Notes: a model not told the origin generated them from the sequence alone. 55,813 nt of DNA from UBA3305 sp002373555 (GCA_946612455.1 CAMOER010000016.1:1-55813), one strand, 5' to 3'. Shown: positions 8,635-17,214, counted from the stretch's first letter. Numbers and translations: made by a program.

Positions 8635-10200
8635 ATGAAAAGAAGCAGCGGTATACTGATGCCGGTATCCTCCCTTCCGTCCCCGCACGGGATCGGAACG
8701 CTGGGAAAGGCGGCTTATGAATTTGTGGATTTCCTGAAAGCGGCAGGGCAGACCTGGTGGCAGATGCTGCCGATCGGCCCCACGAGCGTGGGAGATTCCC
8801 CTTACCAGAGTCCTTCCACATTCGCGGGCAATCCGTATTTCATTGATCCGGATATGCTCGCGGAGGACGGGCTCCTGACAGAAGCGGAGATCGCGGAATA
8901 CGATTTCGGCGATGATCCGGAATATGCGGATTACGGCCTGCTCTATCAGAACAGGTTTCAGATGCTGGCAGCGGCAGCAGAGCGCGGCATGAAAAAATAC
9001 GAAGCGGAGATCGCCGCGTTCCGGAAGGAGCAGGCGGGCTGGCTCGAGGATTATGCGCTCTTTATGGCCTGCAAGAAGCATTTCGATATGGTCTGCTGGC
9101 TGGACTGGCCGGATAAGAAGCTGCGGATGCGGGATCCGGAAACGCTTTCCGCGTACCGCACCGAGCTGAAAGAGGAGATCGATCTGCAGGTCTTCATGCA
9201 GTTCCTGTTCTTCAGACAGTGGGATGCGCTGAAGGAGTATGCCCATGAGACCGGTATAAAGATCTTCGGAGACATGCCGCTCTATGTGGCGCTGGATTCG
9301 GCGGATGTGTGGTCCGCACCGCAGTTCTTCCAGCTGGATGAAGACAATTACCCGGTCAAGGTGGCCGGTGTTCCGCCGGATTATTTCTCGGAGGACGGAC
9401 AGCTCTGGGGCAATCCCCTGTACAATTATGACGCGATGGAAAAAGACGGCTTCGGCTGGTGGATCCGCCGCGTGGACGGCGCCAGCAAGCTGTATGACGC
9501 CATTCGGTTCGATCATTTCCGGGGACTTGCTTCCTACTGGACCGTTCCCTACGGCGAGAAGACTGCAAAGAACGGAAAATGGGAGAAGGGCCCGGGCATG
9601 AAGCTCGTGAGCGTTCTGCGGGGCTGGTTCCCGCAGATCCAGTTCATCGCGGAGGACCTGGGCGTGCAGACGCCGGATGTGGCAGAACTGCTTGCGGAAT
9701 CCGGGTTCCCGGGCATGAAGGTGCTGGAATTTGCTTTCGATTCCAGAGAGGAAAGCACCTACCTGCCCCACATGTATGAGCGCAACTGCGTCTGCTATGT
9801 GGGTACCCATGACAATGATACGGTCCTGGGATGGAAGGAGCAGGCGCTTGCGGCCGATGTCGGCAAAGCGGAACATTATCTCGGTCTGCATGCGGAAGAA
9901 GGCTTCGGCTGGGGCGTGATCCGCGGCGGCATGAGCAGCGTGGCGAACCTGTTCGTGACCCAGATGCAGGATTACCTGGAACTGGGGAGCGAGGCCAGGA
10001 TCAACGTGCCGGGCGTGCCGGAAGGCAACTGGCGCTGGCGGATGCTGCCTGGCGCGGCGGACGAAGCACTGGCGGAAAAGATCCTGGATATGACGGTGAT
10101 GTTCGGGAGAGGCACGCGGCCGGTGCCTGTTGAAGAGATCGCGGAAGAGGATCCCGACAATGATGCGCCGAAGGAAGCCGGCACTTCAGAAGAAGAATAA
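8635..10200 (+). CDS. malQ: 4-alpha-glucanotransferase (amylomaltase)
   Basis: A 521-residue GH77 enzyme that transfers alpha-1,4-glucan segments between maltodextrins, releasing glucose. The start at 8635 is chosen because MKRSSGILMPVSSLPSPHGIG is the conserved N-terminus; an upstream in-frame ATG at 8581 lies inside the permease gene. Catalytic segments are intact: the nucleophile Asp in IRFDHFRG, the acid/base Glu in AEDLG and the third carboxylate in THDNDT. The last 25 residues or so form an acidic tail beyond the catalytic domain. The gene closes the maltodextrin operon and is followed by a strong bidirectional terminator. A phosphorylase is not present here. Confidence 0.95.
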   Translation: MKRSSGILMPVSSLPSPHGIGTLGKAAYEFVDFLKAAGQTWWQMLPIGPTSVGDSPYQSPSTFAGNPYFIDPDMLAEDGLLTEAEIAEYDFGDDPEYADYGLLYQNRFQMLAAAAERGMKKYEAEIAAFRKEQAGWLEDYALFMACKKHFDMVCWLDWPDKKLRMRDPETLSAYRTELKEEIDLQVFMQFLFFRQWDALKEYAHETGIKIFGDMPLYVALDSADVWSAPQFFQLDEDNYPVKVAGVPPDYFSEDGQLWGNPLYNYDAMEKDGFGWWIRRVDGASKLYDAIRFDHFRGLASYWTVPYGEKTAKNGKWEKGPGMKLVSVLRGWFPQIQFIAEDLGVQTPDVAELLAESGFPGMKVLEFAFDSREESTYLPHMYERNCVCYVGTHDNDTVLGWKEQALAADVGKAEHYLGLHAEEGFGWGVIRGGMSSVANLFVTQMQDYLELGSEARINVPGVPEGNWRWRMLPGAADEALAEKILDMTVMFGRGTRPVPVEEIAEEDPDNDAPKEAGTSEEE

Positions 10201-10205
10201 GAAAA

Positions 10206-10246
10206 AGACATCCTGAGCGGCGCCGCCGCTCAGGATGTCTTTTTTT
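10206..10246. terminator. Bidirectional rho-independent terminator
   Basis: A 17-bp perfect stem, AGACATCCTGAGCGGCG at 10206-10222 with its complement at 10224-10240, is flanked by A-rich sequence on the left and T7 on the right. It therefore serves both malQ and the convergent histidine kinase gene, which ends at 10246. Confidence 0.9.
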
Positions 10247-12054
10247 CAGGCCTGCTTTTCGGTCTGTTCTTCTTCCAGGAGAGGAAGATACAGCGTGAAG
10301 ACCGTTCCGACCCCTTCCTCGCTGTCCGCTTTGATATAACCGCGGTGGGCTTCCGTGAGCCTGCCGACAATCGCAAGACCGAGTCCGGTGCCCTCACCGG
10401 GCTTTTTCGTTGTATAAAACGGCACGAAAATATTTTCCAGCACTTCCCGGCTCATGCCGCAGCCGGTGTCGGATACGGTGATCCGGTAGAAGCGCATGCT
10501 TTTTTTATCGGAGAAGAAAGGCTCCTTAAGGGAAGCGCCCTGCACGACATCGCCGGTCACATCGATGGTTCCGTCCGCGCTGCCGATCGCATGGATCGCA
10601 TTGTTGCAGAGATTGACGATCATCTGCCGGATCTTCAGGGAGTTGCCCATGATCAGGTCATTTTCGGTGTCGAAGGAACTGGTGATGCGGACATTGCGCG
10701 GCGCGGCGGCTTCCGTGATCGTGAGCGCCTTTCGGACCGCTTCCGAAACATGCACCGGCGAGAAGATCTTCTCGGCATTTTTGCCGGAGAACTGGGACAG
10801 CTGGTCGATGATCTCCTTGGCCTTCTCAGCGGAATCATAGATCTCCCGCATATCCTCTTTATTGTCGTCCGCATCATCCATACTGTTCAGGATCATGGCC
10901 GAATAGCCCATGATCGGCGTCAGCAGATTGTTGAATTCATGCGCGATGCCGCTGGTCATAGTGCCGATCAGGGACAGCCGCTGCTGCTCGGCCATGCGTT
11001 CCTCTTCCTGGTTCAGCCGTTCAAGTTCTTCATTCATCTGCTTCAGGCTGATGTTCTCTTTTTCGATCGAACGCTGGGTGCGGATCGCATTGCGCAGGGT
11101 AATGATGAAGATGATCAGCGCGATGACAAGCAGGATGGAGAGCGCCAGGATCCGGATGCCCATGTTTTCGATCGGATGGGAGATCTCCGAATAATCCATG
11201 ACAGCGCTGATGCTTAGGAAATCCTCCCCCAGATACAGCGGAAGGTAGGCGGATACCTTGGTTACTCTTGTCGGCGGATCATCGGCCCACCAGTAGGAAT
11301 GGTAGATCTCCACATCGGAGCGCCCTTCCAGCTGGTGCCGGATCAGGACTTCCAGCTCGGAGAAATCAAAATCGGGATGGCGGACTTTGCGGTCCGCGAG
11401 CACATCGATGCCGATCTGATTCGCGACGGGATGCATGAGAATGATGCCGGCAGAATCCTTGATCATGACATAGCCGTCCTCGCCCATATGGATATAGGAG
11501 GCCGTCTTCTCATAGACGCTCTCAAGCGGCAGATAAAACGACAGCGAGCCGCCGGCGCCGGAAGCGGCACGGATCCGGAAACAGAAATTGCCGTCGGCAT
11601 CCTTTTCAATGCAGAGATCGTCAAAGATGGCATCGCTCCCAAGCTCCCGGTGCAGGGTGAACGCCTTGTCCGCACCGGAGAACACTTTCTGTCCGTGGGG
11701 AGATTCGTACACGATACTGACGACTTCATTTCCGCGCACGTCCCCGGCATGGTCGATGATATCGAGGAGCGGCGCCTCATTTCCGGCAGCGAATTCTTTC
11801 TCCGCCTCGGAGAAGGCTTCCAGGGAAACGATCGATTTTACCGTCTGCTGATAGTCTTCAAGATAGACGGAAATACTGTTTGCAACGCTCTCGGAAATGT
11901 TCATCAGCTGCGTTTTCTGGCTGTTCAGCAGGACATTCCGGTAATTGCCGAAAAGATAAATGAGCCCGCCGCAGGCCAGCAGCGCAGCCAGCGCGAGAGC
12001 AGGGATTCCAATGATAAAAGCAGCATTTCGCTTTTTATTTGAGCGTTCGTTCAT
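10246..12054 (-). CDS. Membrane sensor histidine kinase with extracellular Cache-like sensor
   Basis: A 602-residue kinase. Transmembrane helix 1 is at about residues 12-36, followed by an extracytoplasmic sensor region (about 38-297, double-Cache-like in size and pattern). Helix 2 is at about 299-319, followed by a coiled coil (325-358). The HisKA dimerisation domain has the phosphoacceptor His372 in GIAHEFNNLLTPI. The ATPase domain has the N-box (NLCNNAIHAI), DTGCGMS and GEGTGLGLAIV. The start follows a GGAGGAG site. The EFNNLL/TPI motif is of the NtrB-like type rather than the usual EnvZ/PhoR type. It is divergent from an OmpR-family response regulator, its likely partner, and near a citrate-type transporter, so a carboxylate ligand is a reasonable inference. 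Confidence 0.9.
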   Translation of the reverse strand: MNERSNKKRNAAFIIGIPALALAALLACGGLIYLFGNYRNVLLNSQKTQLMNISESVANSISVYLEDYQQTVKSIVSLEAFSEAEKEFAAGNEAPLLDIIDHAGDVRGNEVVSIVYESPHGQKVFSGADKAFTLHRELGSDAIFDDLCIEKDADGNFCFRIRAASGAGGSLSFYLPLESVYEKTASYIHMGEDGYVMIKDSAGIILMHPVANQIGIDVLADRKVRHPDFDFSELEVLIRHQLEGRSDVEIYHSYWWADDPPTRVTKVSAYLPLYLGEDFLSISAVMDYSEISHPIENMGIRILALSILLVIALIIFIITLRNAIRTQRSIEKENISLKQMNEELERLNQEEERMAEQQRLSLIGTMTSGIAHEFNNLLTPIMGYSAMILNSMDDADDNKEDMREIYDSAEKAKEIIDQLSQFSGKNAEKIFSPVHVSEAVRKALTITEAAAPRNVRITSSFDTENDLIMGNSLKIRQMIVNLCNNAIHAIGSADGTIDVTGDVVQGASLKEPFFSDKKSMRFYRITVSDTGCGMSREVLENIFVPFYTTKKPGEGTGLGLAIVGRLTEAHRGYIKADSEEGVGTVFTLYLPLLEEEQTEKQA

Positions 12055-12189
12055 TTCTCCTCCGTTTACATTTCGTTAAAAACGGGATATACTTTATATG
12101 TTATTTATAGAGATGTTAATCGGAAATCAGACCGTTGGCAAGGAAAACTTGCGGAGATGTTTTCCTGTCATCCTGCAGCGAGGGAGAGA

Positions 12190-12879
12190 ATGGAGAATAA
12201 AAATACAGTTCTGATCGTGGATGACGATCCCAGCATCCAGCGTCTGTTAAAGAAGGTTCTGCGCAGCAATGATCTGGAGACGGATATTGCCGGCAGTGCG
12301 GAGGAAGCGCTGAAGCTGTTAAAAAAGAATAAATACGCACTTGTCCTGATGGACATCAATATGGACGGCATGGACGGTTTCGAAGCGGTGGAGACGATCC
12401 GCGGCCGGGGAGACAATACACCGGTGATCATCGTGAGCGGGCGCAACGAGGATTACGATGCACTGTACGGACTGGGGCTCGGTGCGGATGATTATGTGAC
12501 GAAGCCCTTCAATCCGATCATTCTGGGCGCGAAGGTGAAGGCGCTGATCCGGCGGAACGAGCAGATGATGCAGACGACCGGAAACAATCTGACGCAGGGA
12601 CCGTTCCGGTTCGAGCGGAATACGATGCGGCTGTATAAGAATGACGATGAGGTGTTCCTGTCCTCCAAGGAGACCAGACTGATGGCATTTTTTCTGGAGC
12701 ATCCGGGGCAGGTCTTTTCGAAGGAACAGCTGTACCGGCAGGTATGGAACGATGATCTGGTTGATGAGAACAGCGTGACCGTGCATATCAACCATCTGCG
12801 CGGGAAGATCGAGGATGATCCGCGGAATCCGATCCATATCGTGACTGTGTGGGGGTTAGGGTACAAGTTCATCGTATAA
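12190..12879 (+). CDS. OmpR/PhoB-family response regulator
   Basis: A 229-residue regulator. The receiver domain has acidic residues Asp11-Asp12, phosphoacceptor Asp55 in LVLMDINMDG and Lys105 in VTKPF. A C-terminal winged helix (about 135-229) ends in RGKIEDDPRNPIHIVTVWGLGYKF, typical of PhoB-like DNA-binding domains. The start at 12190 is supported by AGGGAGAG just upstream; an earlier in-frame ATG (12157) lacks a site and would add 11 unconserved residues. The gene is divergent from the sensor kinase across 135 bases and convergent with the CitMHS transporter, separated from it by a bidirectional hairpin. Confidence 0.92.
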   Translation: MENKNTVLIVDDDPSIQRLLKKVLRSNDLETDIAGSAEEALKLLKKNKYALVLMDINMDGMDGFEAVETIRGRGDNTPVIIVSGRNEDYDALYGLGLGADDYVTKPFNPIILGAKVKALIRRNEQMMQTTGNNLTQGPFRFERNTMRLYKNDDEVFLSSKETRLMAFFLEHPGQVFSKEQLYRQVWNDDLVDENSVTVHINHLRGKIEDDPRNPIHIVTVWGLGYKFIV

Positions 12880-12938
12880 GCTCCCGCGCAGACATAGCGC
12901 AGGGTGCCGGAGCGATCCGGGCTTATCCGATAATACAG

Positions 12939-12970
12939 AAAACGGAGGACATAACGTCCCCCGTTTTGTT
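12939..12970. terminator. Terminator between convergent response regulator and citrate transporter
   Basis: A 12-bp stem with one mismatch, AAAACGGAGGAC (12939-12950) with GTCCCCCGTTTT (12956-12967), is followed by GTTATT on the plus strand. On the minus strand the 3' arm itself ends in TTTT. It probably works for both genes. Confidence 0.65.
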
Positions 12971-12986
12971 ATTCCCGTGTATTTTA

Positions 12987-14387
12987 TTACAGCGGCAGGA
13001 TGCCCATGATCACGGCGAAGATCATGCACAGAATGGAGAATCCCCACACATACAGGAAGCTTGCCTTGATATGATCCTTGATATCCACATCCGCAAGTCC
13101 GATACCCAGCAGCGTCGCGGGGACCATCGGGCTGATAAATGTTGCGCAGTTTCTGCAGACGACCATGGCTACAGCGATCGGCAGAGCCTCTACGCCGAAG
13201 CTTGCGCCGATGGCGATCATGATCGGCAGCATGCCGTAGAAATAGGAGTCTGTATCGAATGCGAGTGCAAGCGGTACGGACAGGAAACCGATGACCAGCG
13301 GCAGATGAGATCCGAGTGCATGCGGCAGGACCTGCTGAATGATCTCGGCCATGCAGGTGACAACGCTGGTGATGGCCATTTCCGTGCCGGGCTTGGCGAT
13401 CACGGCAGCGCCTTCGACATCAATGCCGTATACCAGTATGCCCATCAGTACCGCAGCACCCATCAGCGTGGAGCACATCATCAGTGCGGGGCCGGCATGG
13501 CTGTTGATGATCTTCTTCTGCATCTTCTGGCCGGGATAGTTGACCATGATGGAGATGCCGACGCCGAGCATGAAGGGCACATAGCTCGGGAACTGATCCC
13601 AGATCAGCAGCGCAATGACGGCGATGGTCAGGATCAGGTTGAAGATAAACAGATTGGGTCTTGCAAGCTCATTTGTCTCAGTCTGCATACCTGCGGAAGT
13701 ATCCACTTCCACAGCGCCTTCGAGCTGCGCGAGCTTACCGGAAAGACCGGCGCCTCTGGCTTTTTCCTGGAAACCGGCGAGTACGGCGTGCGCCAGGCAG
13801 AGCACGATACCGAAGATCTGGATCGGGATCAGGGTGCCCCACAGAGCGCCGGCTTCCACACCGAGAACGGATGCTGCACGCATGGTCGGGCCGGCCCAGG
13901 GCATCAGGTTCAGAACACCCATGGCCAGAACAGCGATCCGCAGCATGGTCGTCTTGCGCATATGCATCTTCTGATAAACAGGCAGCATAGCGGGAACAAG
14001 GATACAGAATGTGGATGCGCCGCCGCCGTCCAGATGGGCGATCAGAGCGATGATCGCAGTCATGATAGTGACGCCGATCACGTTGTCGCCGACCAGCTTC
14101 ATCAGTGCGTTGATGATGACGTCGAACAGTCCGACATCACCCATGATTCCGAAGTACAGTACGCTGAATACGAACAGTGCTGCGGTAGGTCCGGTGCTTC
14201 CGAAACCGCCTTTGATCAGCTTGCCGATCTGCTCAATGCTGAAATAGCCGGTCGCAACCAGGATGACAGCAAGGATGGAAGGGAAGATGATGAAAGCGAT
14301 GCTCGGAAGAGTTTTGCTCTGGAACAGCATGTAGACGATCGCGATGATCGTCAGAAATCCCAGAATGCCAACGATGGTCTCACTCAT
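12987..14387 (-). CDS. CitMHS-type citrate/divalent-metal:proton symporter
   Basis: A 466-residue polytopic membrane protein of the citrate transporter (CitMHS) family, with about twelve hydrophobic segments. Diagnostic stretches include the HLDGGGASTFCILVPAMLPVY segment near residues 115-135, the NLMPWAGPTMRAA loop near 160 and a C-terminal NCATFISPMVPATLLGIGLADV. The start at 14387 is chosen because AGGAGGAG lies just before it; a further in-frame ATG 18 codons upstream has no comparable site. Relatives import citrate complexed to Mg2+ or Ca2+. The neighbouring two-component system and shared upstream motifs suggest regulated expression. Confidence 0.87.
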   Translation of the reverse strand: MSETIVGILGFLTIIAIVYMLFQSKTLPSIAFIIFPSILAVILVATGYFSIEQIGKLIKGGFGSTGPTAALFVFSVLYFGIMGDVGLFDVIINALMKLVGDNVIGVTIMTAIIALIAHLDGGGASTFCILVPAMLPVYQKMHMRKTTMLRIAVLAMGVLNLMPWAGPTMRAASVLGVEAGALWGTLIPIQIFGIVLCLAHAVLAGFQEKARGAGLSGKLAQLEGAVEVDTSAGMQTETNELARPNLFIFNLILTIAVIALLIWDQFPSYVPFMLGVGISIMVNYPGQKMQKKIINSHAGPALMMCSTLMGAAVLMGILVYGIDVEGAAVIAKPGTEMAITSVVTCMAEIIQQVLPHALGSHLPLVIGFLSVPLALAFDTDSYFYGMLPIMIAIGASFGVEALPIAVAMVVCRNCATFISPMVPATLLGIGLADVDIKDHIKASFLYVWGFSILCMIFAVIMGILPL

Positions 14388-14456
14388 TGAAAGCTCCTCC
14401 TCTTTACGGGCAGGATCTGCCCGGATTTTGTCTGCTTTCATGATAGGATACCGGGG

Positions 14457-14503
14457 TTAATATATTCTGGATTCATCTTAAAAAAATGACCGGAATATAT
14501 TAA
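14457..14503. promoter_or_regulatory. 14-bp inverted repeat upstream of the citrate transporter
   Basis: TTAATATATTCTGG (14457-14470) and CCGGAATATATTAA (14490-14503) are complementary at 13 of 14 positions, separated by 19 bases. It lies in the divergent region between the transporter and the phosphatase gene, and looks like a dimeric regulator site or a long hairpin. A nearby TTCGTTAAGAA (14506-14516) resembles TTCGTTAAAAA in the two-component intergenic region (12072-12082). Confidence 0.6.
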
Positions 14504-14509
14504 AATTCG

Positions 14510-14537
14510 TTAAGAAGTGTCTGATGTGTAGTATAAT
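14510..14537 (+). promoter_or_regulatory. Candidate promoter for the phosphatase gene
   Basis: TTAAGA (14510-14515) and a perfect TATAAT (14532-14537) are spaced by 16 bases. About 95 bases of leader follow before the start codon. Confidence 0.55.
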
Positions 14538-14633
14538 AAGAAAAACCGGTTAAACGGCGCGGCGGCCGGGCGCGGCATTTCCGTATACACGGAAGAAAAC
14601 CGGAAAAGACATGCGATGGGAGAGAACGATCCG

Positions 14634-15749
14634 ATGATCACGACTTGCATACGGGAAATCAGCAGATACGGAAATATCACGCTCGCGGTCTCTCCGGAGG
14701 AGCTCCGCCATGCGGGATTTGAGCCGGCCGATATTATCCTGGTGCGGATCGGTGCGCATGAAATGGAAATGCCTGTCGGGACCTGCTATAACGATGCGGA
14801 CAGCGGAGAACCGGTCTGCAGTCTGTTCACTGATCCGGAAGGCGGCAGCGGCTGGGTGGTGCTGGCGGTCAATGCCGGGAATATGGCTGCGGAAATGGAA
14901 ATTGCGGGAATTGCAGATACCGGCGAGCCGCCCGGGTATAAGATCGTCTGGCAAGACGGGGTCAGCTGCGATACGCCGGTAATCCTGTCAATGGTGCAGA
15001 AACAGGGGTTCATCGACGAATACAGGATGCATCAGGCCGGGGGAACAAGAACGAATAAAAGGGCCGATTATGCAGCATTATCAGATGAAGAATTTGCCAA
15101 CTTCCGTGAAATAAAGACGACCGGCATGGCTCCGGGAATCCTGTTCCGGTCTTCGTCACCCGTCAATCCTGCCCTGAACAGGAACAGGGAAGCGGATGCA
15201 GCCTTGCTGCGCGCGGGAATCCGCACGGTGATCAATCTTACGGATTCCGAAGCCAGAATGAAAAAATATGAAGGATATCCGCTGTCCGGTTATGCAAAAT
15301 GCGATATTGCAGCGCTGAACATGGGCATGGACTTTTTCACGGAGGAATTCCGGAAGAAGCTGGCGGAAGGATTCCGGTTCCTTGCTGCGCACGACGGACC
15401 GTATCTGATCCACTGCAATGAAGGAAAGGACCGTGCCGGATTTGCAGCGGCAATCCTGGAGAGCCTGATGGGCGCAGATCTTGACGAGATCAGTGCCGAT
15501 TATATGCTGTCCTTTGTGAATTATTACGGCATTGTGCCTGGAAGTGATCAATACAGGCTGATCTCCGCCGGCAATATAGAAGCGTCCTTAGCCAGGGCGT
15601 TCGGGACAGAAATGAAGAGCAGAGATGGAGAATGTCTTTCCGAATGCGCAGAAAAGTATCTGCGGAAAGCAGGGATGAAAAAAGCGGAGATTGGTTTGCT
15701 GAAGGCAAAACTGGGAGGAACTGCTGTGCCCGGATCTGGGAGCAGATAA
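14634..15749 (+). CDS. Tyrosine/dual-specificity-type phosphatase fused to a SAM-hydroxide-adenosyltransferase C-terminal-like domain
   Basis: A 371-residue two-domain protein. The first part (about residues 3-120) resembles the C-terminal beta-barrel of the DUF62/SAM hydroxide adenosyltransferase (chlorinase/fluorinase) family: YGNITLAV at 12-19, followed by GSGWVVLAVNAGNMAAEMEIA at about 72-92. The N-terminal catalytic half of that family is absent. The second part (about 145-340) is a cysteine phosphatase with the P-loop HCNEGKDRAG, where Cys261 and Arg267 form CX5R. The start at 14634 is preferred because GGGAGAG precedes it; ATG 14616 is an alternative adding six residues. There is no signal peptide, so it is probably cytoplasmic. 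The substrate is unknown; phosphotyrosine, phosphoinositide or a small phosphoester are all possible. Confidence 0.72.
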   Translation: MITTCIREISRYGNITLAVSPEELRHAGFEPADIILVRIGAHEMEMPVGTCYNDADSGEPVCSLFTDPEGGSGWVVLAVNAGNMAAEMEIAGIADTGEPPGYKIVWQDGVSCDTPVILSMVQKQGFIDEYRMHQAGGTRTNKRADYAALSDEEFANFREIKTTGMAPGILFRSSSPVNPALNRNREADAALLRAGIRTVINLTDSEARMKKYEGYPLSGYAKCDIAALNMGMDFFTEEFRKKLAEGFRFLAAHDGPYLIHCNEGKDRAGFAAAILESLMGADLDEISADYMLSFVNYYGIVPGSDQYRLISAGNIEASLARAFGTEMKSRDGECLSECAEKYLRKAGMKKAEIGLLKAKLGGTAVPGSGSR

Positions 15750-15915
15750 CGGAGGACATGCCATTTCTGCAGCTGCGATTTTTATTTCTGCTTTTAAGTC
15801 CATTTAAGTTCCGGGGTGTATAGTTCAGTCAGCAGGAAAAAACGGACGGACAAAACCCTGATCCGGCCCGACAGATATGCGAAACAGATCAGAAGAGCAG
15901 GAAAGGAGCCAGGCT

Positions 15916-16110
15916 ATGAAGAACGGCAGAAGTACACTGAACAGGAAAGAACGGCAGCAGCAGATCGCGATGTGCGCGAAGACATTTTTCAATCTGGAGG
16001 GCAGGATGCCGGAACCGGCGGAACTGGCGTCCTGGCTGGATGAGCGCTGGCTGGGGGAGATCATGAATTATCTTGGAAAATCTTTCAGACCGGAGATCCT
16101 GGCTGCATGA
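15916..16110 (+). CDS. Small hypothetical protein
   Basis: A 64-residue, basic N-terminal, mostly helical protein of no recognised family. It begins MKNGRSTLNRKERQQQ and ends with a Trp-containing segment, ELASWLDERWLGEIMNYLG. The start at 15916 has GGAG 7 bases upstream; an in-frame ATG at 15877 has none. It is followed directly by a good intrinsic terminator, which supports a real transcript. It might be a small regulatory or protein-binding adaptor, but no function can be assigned. Confidence 0.6.
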   Translation: MKNGRSTLNRKERQQQIAMCAKTFFNLEGRMPEPAELASWLDERWLGEIMNYLGKSFRPEILAA

Positions 16111-16128
16111 AACGGATAAAGCGATTAG

Positions 16129-16161
16129 AGGAAAACACAGATAACCGTGTTTTCCTTTTTT
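16129..16161 (+). terminator. Rho-independent terminator of the small gene
   Basis: A perfect 10-bp stem, AGGAAAACAC/GTGTTTTCCT (16129-16138 and 16147-16156), is followed by a T-run. Confidence 0.85.
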
Positions 16162-16162
16162 G

Positions 16163-16191
16163 TTGACAGATAAGACTGTGTATGATACTTA
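16163..16191 (+). promoter_or_regulatory. Candidate promoter of the GDPD-like gene
   Basis: A perfect TTGACA (16163-16168) sits directly after the preceding terminator. The best -10 at 17-base spacing is TACTTA (16186-16191); a TATGAT at 16181 is too close. This leaves a leader of about 100 bases. Confidence 0.5.
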
Positions 16192-16247
16192 TAGGCTGAA
16201 AAAAGCCTGTAAATGTAAATGCAATGGAGCCTTTTCGGGAACAGGTA

Positions 16248-16292
16248 ATGAAAGGAATACATATCCTCTTTCTGAGCGGATATATGTGCTGA
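16248..16292 (+). CDS. Possible 14-codon leader peptide
   Basis: A short frame, MKGIHILFLSGYMC, ends 7 bases before the GDPD-like start. An ACAGG lies 3 bases before its ATG, which is close for a ribosome binding site. Its codons overlap an ACATATCC/GGATATATGT inverted repeat. The downstream gene itself lacks a good ribosome binding site, so coupling is conceivable, but this is speculative. Confidence 0.25.
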   Translation: MKGIHILFLSGYMC

Positions 16293-16299
16293 TTGTGTT

Positions 16300-17214
16300 A
16301 TGATTCGAAGAATTTATACTGGTCTGTTGCTTGCATTGTTTGTCTCTTTATTTGCATCACTGTATCTGTCTGAAACTGTACAGGCAGCCAAAGCACGGAA
16401 CAAGGCGGAACCTGCATTAAGTCAGCTTGGCAGTACAGCCGGAGCTTGTTTGGCGATCGCGCACAGGGGGGCTTCAGATATGGCTCCGGAAAATACGGCA
16501 GCAGCCTTCAGGAAGGCAGGAAAAGCAGGCTTCTGGGGAGCAGAGGCAGATGTCCGTCCCACAAAAAACGGCGTTCTGGTCTGTCTTCATAACCAGACGG
16601 CAGACGCCATGACAGACGGACGGGGATATGTCTATACCAAAAAGTGGTCATCAGTAAAAAAATACAGAATCGATGCAGGCAGGAACTGGAGAAAATATGA
16701 TCCGCAGTATATCTGCACATTCTCAGAGTTCCTGGATATCTGCAAACGTTTTCATATGGTGGCTGTCATTGATATTAAAGTGCCTTCCGAAAAGATCGTC
16801 AACAGCAAGTTTTCCGAAAAGGCTGTCCGTGACATGTACAAGATGGTCAGGAAGAAAAAGATGCTTGATCAGGCGGTCTTTCAATGCAGCGTCCATGAAT
16901 ATCTGAAATACGTGAAGCAGGAATCGGATAAAGCAGTAAAAGAAGACAGTACATTGCCGAAATCAACGATGTGGTATCTGGCGCAGAGGATAAGCAGGAA
17001 AGAGATCAGAACTGCAAAAAAACTGGGATGTGCCGGTATTACCAGTGCTTTCGGAGTGACTAGGTCGATGATAGCATATGCGCATAAAAAAGGAGTCCGC
17101 GTTGTGTATTATCTGATCACGTCCAATGCACAAGCGAAAAAATACAGAAGGTACAAAGCAGATTTTCTTGTATCCAACAGAAAATTTTCCGCCATGGTTG
17201 GAAGGAAGAACTAA
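16300..17214 (+). CDS. Secreted glycerophosphodiester phosphodiesterase-family protein
   Basis: A 304-residue exported enzyme. The signal peptide spans residues 1 to about 29 (hydrophobic core 8-25, cleavage after VQA). The GDPD TIM barrel has the catalytic HRG motif (His55-Arg56), APENT, the metal-binding EADV (Glu82, Asp84) and the second catalytic His97. The usual HD pair is HN here (Asn98), and the usual E-x-K is DIK (IDIKVP). These are conservative changes, but they could alter metal binding or substrate. Relatives hydrolyse glycerophosphodiesters or teichoic acid backbones outside the cell. The Lys/Arg-rich C-terminal half could favour wall or membrane association. The start codon has no clear ribosome binding site. 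Confidence 0.82.
   Translation: MIRRIYTGLLLALFVSLFASLYLSETVQAAKARNKAEPALSQLGSTAGACLAIAHRGASDMAPENTAAAFRKAGKAGFWGAEADVRPTKNGVLVCLHNQTADAMTDGRGYVYTKKWSSVKKYRIDAGRNWRKYDPQYICTFSEFLDICKRFHMVAVIDIKVPSEKIVNSKFSEKAVRDMYKMVRKKKMLDQAVFQCSVHEYLKYVKQESDKAVKEDSTLPKSTMWYLAQRISRKEIRTAKKLGCAGITSAFGVTRSMIAYAHKKGVRVVYYLITSNAQAKKYRRYKADFLVSNRKFSAMVGRKN

Noticed and set aside
12849..14390. Plus-strand 513-codon frame opposite the citrate transporter
   Set aside because: It is His/Asp/Gln-rich nonsense typical of antisense reading; the minus strand encodes a clear 12-helix transporter with a strong ribosome binding site.
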